NCBI GenBank assembly: GCA_001779915.1
Contig: MFEJ01000007.1
Location: 1-33,045, forward strand
From: Candidatus Doudnabacteria bacterium RIFCSPHIGHO2_01_FULL_45_18
Lineage (GTDB): Bacteria > Patescibacteriota > Doudnabacteria > UBA920 > O2-02-FULL-48-8
Direction of reading: 5' to 3'
DNA: 33,045 nucleotides
Positions 30,992 through 33,045 of this stretch are shown piece after piece. The notes under the pieces were generated by a model. The model ran no database searches, was not told the origin of the DNA, and saw only the letters and a list, made by a program, of their open reading frames with translations. How positions within the stretch are numbered: position 1 is the stretch's first letter; every line of letters starts with the position of its first letter. Position numbers and translations under genes: made by a program.

Positions 30992-33045
30992 ATGCCCGAA
31001 ATTTACGATCATCCGCCTACGCATAAAGCTTCGGCGGACAGGCAAGGAAATATGTATAATCACAAAGATATTGAGAAAAAGTGGCAGGAAGTTTGGGAGA
31101 AAGAGAAGCTTTATAAAACTTCCGATAAGCCCCTGCCTTCGCCACGGCTTCGGCAGGCAGGCAAGAAGAAGCAGTATATTTTAGATATGTTCCCGTATCC
31201 ATCGGGGGCGGGTTTGCATGTGGGGCACCCGGAAGGATATACGGCCACGGACATTCTGGCGCGTTTTTTGAGGATGAACGGGTATGACGTCCTGCACCCC
31301 ATGGGCTGGGATGCGTTTGGTTTGCCGGCGGAAAATTACGCGATTAAAGAAGGGATTCCGCCGGCCGAATCAACTGCGAAAAATATTGACCGCTTTCGCC
31401 AACAGATAAAATCTATTGGGCTTTCGTATGATTGGTCGCGTGAGGTAAACACTTCTGACCCTAGTTATTACCGATGGACGCAGTGGCTGTTTTTGCAACT
31501 ATACAAAAAGGGGCTAGCTTACAAAAAAGAAGCGTATGTGAACTGGTGCCCGAAGGATCAGACTGTTCTGGCCAACGAGCAGGTAGTGGATGGTTGCTGT
31601 GAACGATGCGGGACAAAAGTCATCCAGAAACTTTTATCGCAATGGTTTTTCAAGATTACGGATTACGCCGATCGCTTGCTCAACGATTTAGATAAGCTGG
31701 ACTGGCCGGAGCCGATCAAGCTTATGCAACGAAACTGGATCGGCCGATCCGAAGGGGCCGAGATTGAGTTTATGGTAGATAACCCGAGGGTCAGGCGATT
31801 TATAATTCTGCATGGGAAACATGGGACTTCAAAACGAAATTTTATACCGTGGTTAAAAGCAAGTCTGGAGAAAAAAGGATACGAAGTCCAAACACCGGAT
31901 ATGCCGAATACCGAAGAACCAAATGATATAGAACAAGCGGATTTTGTACAAAAAAATTGTAAGCTGGACGACAGCACGGTCATCCTCGGACATTCATTTG
32001 GTGGGATTATAGCATTGCGGTTGTTGGAGCAGGGTATAAAAGTTCATGGAGTGGTTTTCGCTGCGACTCCGATGTCAGGTAAATTTTTGGATGGAAAAGT
32101 CCGTACAACCGTTGCCGCAGCCATCGACCGCGGATTTGATTTCGAAAAAATTAAACAGCAAGCAAATTATTTTAAAATTTTGGTGGATTCCACTGATACG
32201 GTAGTTCGACTTCAAGACGGCGAAATTTTAGCAGGAAAATTGAATTCGCTCAAACAATCGTTTGTTGGGAGTGAGCCACATTTTTGTGGAGCTGAAGAGC
32301 CAGCAATTTTAGACGCACTTTTGGCCAATATAAAAGTCTTCACAACCAGACCGGATACCATTTTTGGCGCAACGTATATGGTTTTGGCACCAGAGCATCC
32401 GCTAGTAAAGAATCTAGAATCTGGAATCTTGAATCCAGAAGAGGTCAGAAAGTATGCTGAAGATACGAAAAAGAAAACTGAAATGCAACGCACAGCTCTG
32501 GAAAAAGATAAATCTGGTGTGCAATTAAAAGGTGTTATGGCGATAAATCCGGCGACTAAAGAAAAAATTCCTGTTTGGATCGCGGATTACGTGCTCGCGA
32601 CTTACGGCACTGGAGCAATTATGGCTGTGCCACAACATGACGAACGCGACCAAGCATTTGCACAGAAATATAAACTGCCGATTGTGGACAAGCCTTTGAT
32701 TCCGATCCCAGAAGCGATTAAAAAGTTTGGCACGAAAAAGATTCAATATAAAATTCGTGACTGGCTGGTTTCCAGACAGAGATATTGGGGCGCGCCAATT
32801 CCAATTATTAATTGTGACAAATGTGGCAGGCAAGCGGTTCCGGAAAAGGATTTGCCGGTTCTGCTTCCAAATGATGTGGATTTTTTACCAACAGGTGAAT
32901 CCCCTTTGGCTCGTTCAAAAAAATTTAACCAGGTGAAATGTCCGAAGTGTGATGGCCCTGCTAGGCGGGATCATGATACCATGGACACTTTTGTGGATTC
33001 TTCTTGGTATTTTTTCCGCTTTACAGATCCGCTAAACGCGCTGGC
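30992..33045 (+). CDS. leuS: Leucyl-tRNA synthetase carrying an inserted alpha/beta-hydrolase domain; truncated by window end
   Basis: Not in ORF track (no stop). Manual translation: [23 protein letters not shown]...[27 protein letters not shown]...[14 protein letters not shown]...[15 protein letters not shown]...[13 protein letters not shown]-[insert][26 protein letters not shown]...[16 protein letters not shown]...[16 protein letters not shown]...[16 protein letters not shown]. Alternative start ATG 31052, same frame. Confidence 0.95.
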   Translation, partial: MPEIYDHPPTHKASADRQGNMYNHKDIEKKWQEVWEKEKLYKTSDKPLPSPRLRQAGKKKQYILDMFPYPSGAGLHVGHPEGYTATDILARFLRMNGYDVLHPMGWDAFGLPAENYAIKEGIPPAESTAKNIDRFRQQIKSIGLSYDWSREVNTSDPSYYRWTQWLFLQLYKKGLAYKKEAYVNWCPKDQTVLANEQVVDGCCERCGTKVIQKLLSQWFFKITDYADRLLNDLDKLDWPEPIKLMQRNWIGRSEGAEIEFMVDNPRVRRFIILHGKHGTSKRNFIPWLKASLEKKGYEVQTPDMPNTEEPNDIEQADFVQKNCKLDDSTVILGHSFGGIIALRLLEQGIKVHGVVFAATPMSGKFLDGKVRTTVAAAIDRGFDFEKIKQQANYFKILVDSTDTVVRLQDGEILAGKLNSLKQSFVGSEPHFCGAEEPAILDALLANIKVFTTRPDTIFGATYMVLAPEHPLVKNLESGILNPEEVRKYAEDTKKKTEMQRTALEKDKSGVQLKGVMAINPATKEKIPVWIADYVLATYGTGAIMAVPQHDERDQAFAQKYKLPIVDKPLIPIPEAIKKFGTKKIQYKIRDWLVSRQRYWGAPIPIINCDKCGRQAVPEKDLPVLLPNDVDFLPTGESPLARSKKFNQVKCPKCDGPARRDHDTMDTFVDSSWYFFRFTDPLNAL
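31012..31045. repeat. In-frame palindromic repeat, copy 1, inside leuS 5' end
   Basis: ccgcctacgcataaagcttcggcggacaggcaag. Confidence 0.6.
31130..31164. repeat. In-frame palindromic repeat, copy 2, inside leuS
   Basis: ctgccttcgccacggcttcggcaggcaggcaag, translated ...[11 protein letters not shown]... Confidence 0.65.
31784..32323 (+). other. Inserted RBBP9/YdeN-like alpha/beta-hydrolase domain within LeuRS CP1 editing domain
   Basis: [43 protein letters not shown]...[33 protein letters not shown]...[15 protein letters not shown]...[25 protein letters not shown]; same frame, no stop. Confidence 0.88.

Noticed and set aside
31784-32323. Hydrolase segment as a separate gene or a frameshift artefact inside leuS
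   Set aside because: Frame is unchanged on both sides and no stop occurs; a chimera cannot be excluded without reads, but the sequence supports a fusion
31663-32833. Minus-strand ORFs 31663-31983, 32212-32493, 32525-32833
   Set aside because: Antisense to the continuous leuS frame; no independent support
1-33045. CRISPR arrays
   Set aside because: No regularly spaced direct repeats found on reading
1-33045. tRNA or rRNA genes
   Set aside because: No cloverleaf with a proper T-loop was seen; a tRNAscan/Infernal run would be decisive
1-33045. UGA recoding as in some candidate-phyla bacteria
   Set aside because: Clear genes end normally at TGA (for example nfo at 26736-26738) and no essential gene needs UGA readthrough

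Overview
The window looks like a chromosomal segment of a small-genome, candidate-phyla-radiation-like bacterium (inference from gene content and gene sizes only). Its main parts are: (i) a metal-handling island at about 660-8600 (CsoR/RcnR-family repressor, DUF2933-, DUF1573-, CcdA-, DUF305-, DUF5676- and DUF378-like proteins, and an HMBD-type P1B ATPase); (ii) a XerC/D-type recombinase and a DUF559 nuclease; (iii) rpsO-pnp; (iv) an AT-rich restriction-modification islet at about 15.8-18.7 kb, bracketed by near-identical inverted palindromic repeats; (v) a housekeeping stretch with tgt, glyS, an M16 peptidase, nfo, an AI-2E-type transporter, metG, tatD and a leuS that runs off the right edge. 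The most striking observation is in leuS, which the supplied ORF track omits because it has no stop codon in the window. I translated it codon by codon. It is one uninterrupted frame in which a complete alpha/beta-hydrolase (RBBP9/YdeN-like, GHSFGG nucleophile motif, plausible Ser-Asp-His triad, about 180 aa) is inserted into the CP1 editing domain, directly before the TTRPDT editing motif. The same gene carries two related GC-rich palindromic repeats translated in frame near its N-terminus. Other notable items are a P1B ATPase with CPD instead of CPC, beside a regulator with an RcnR-like C-H-H ligand set; a 144-bp MITE-like element with 20-bp terminal inverted repeats and a 4-bp TATG direct repeat; and a set of small single-gene units with very strong Shine-Dalgarno sequences. 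All assignments come from motif recognition and manual translation; no database search was run.
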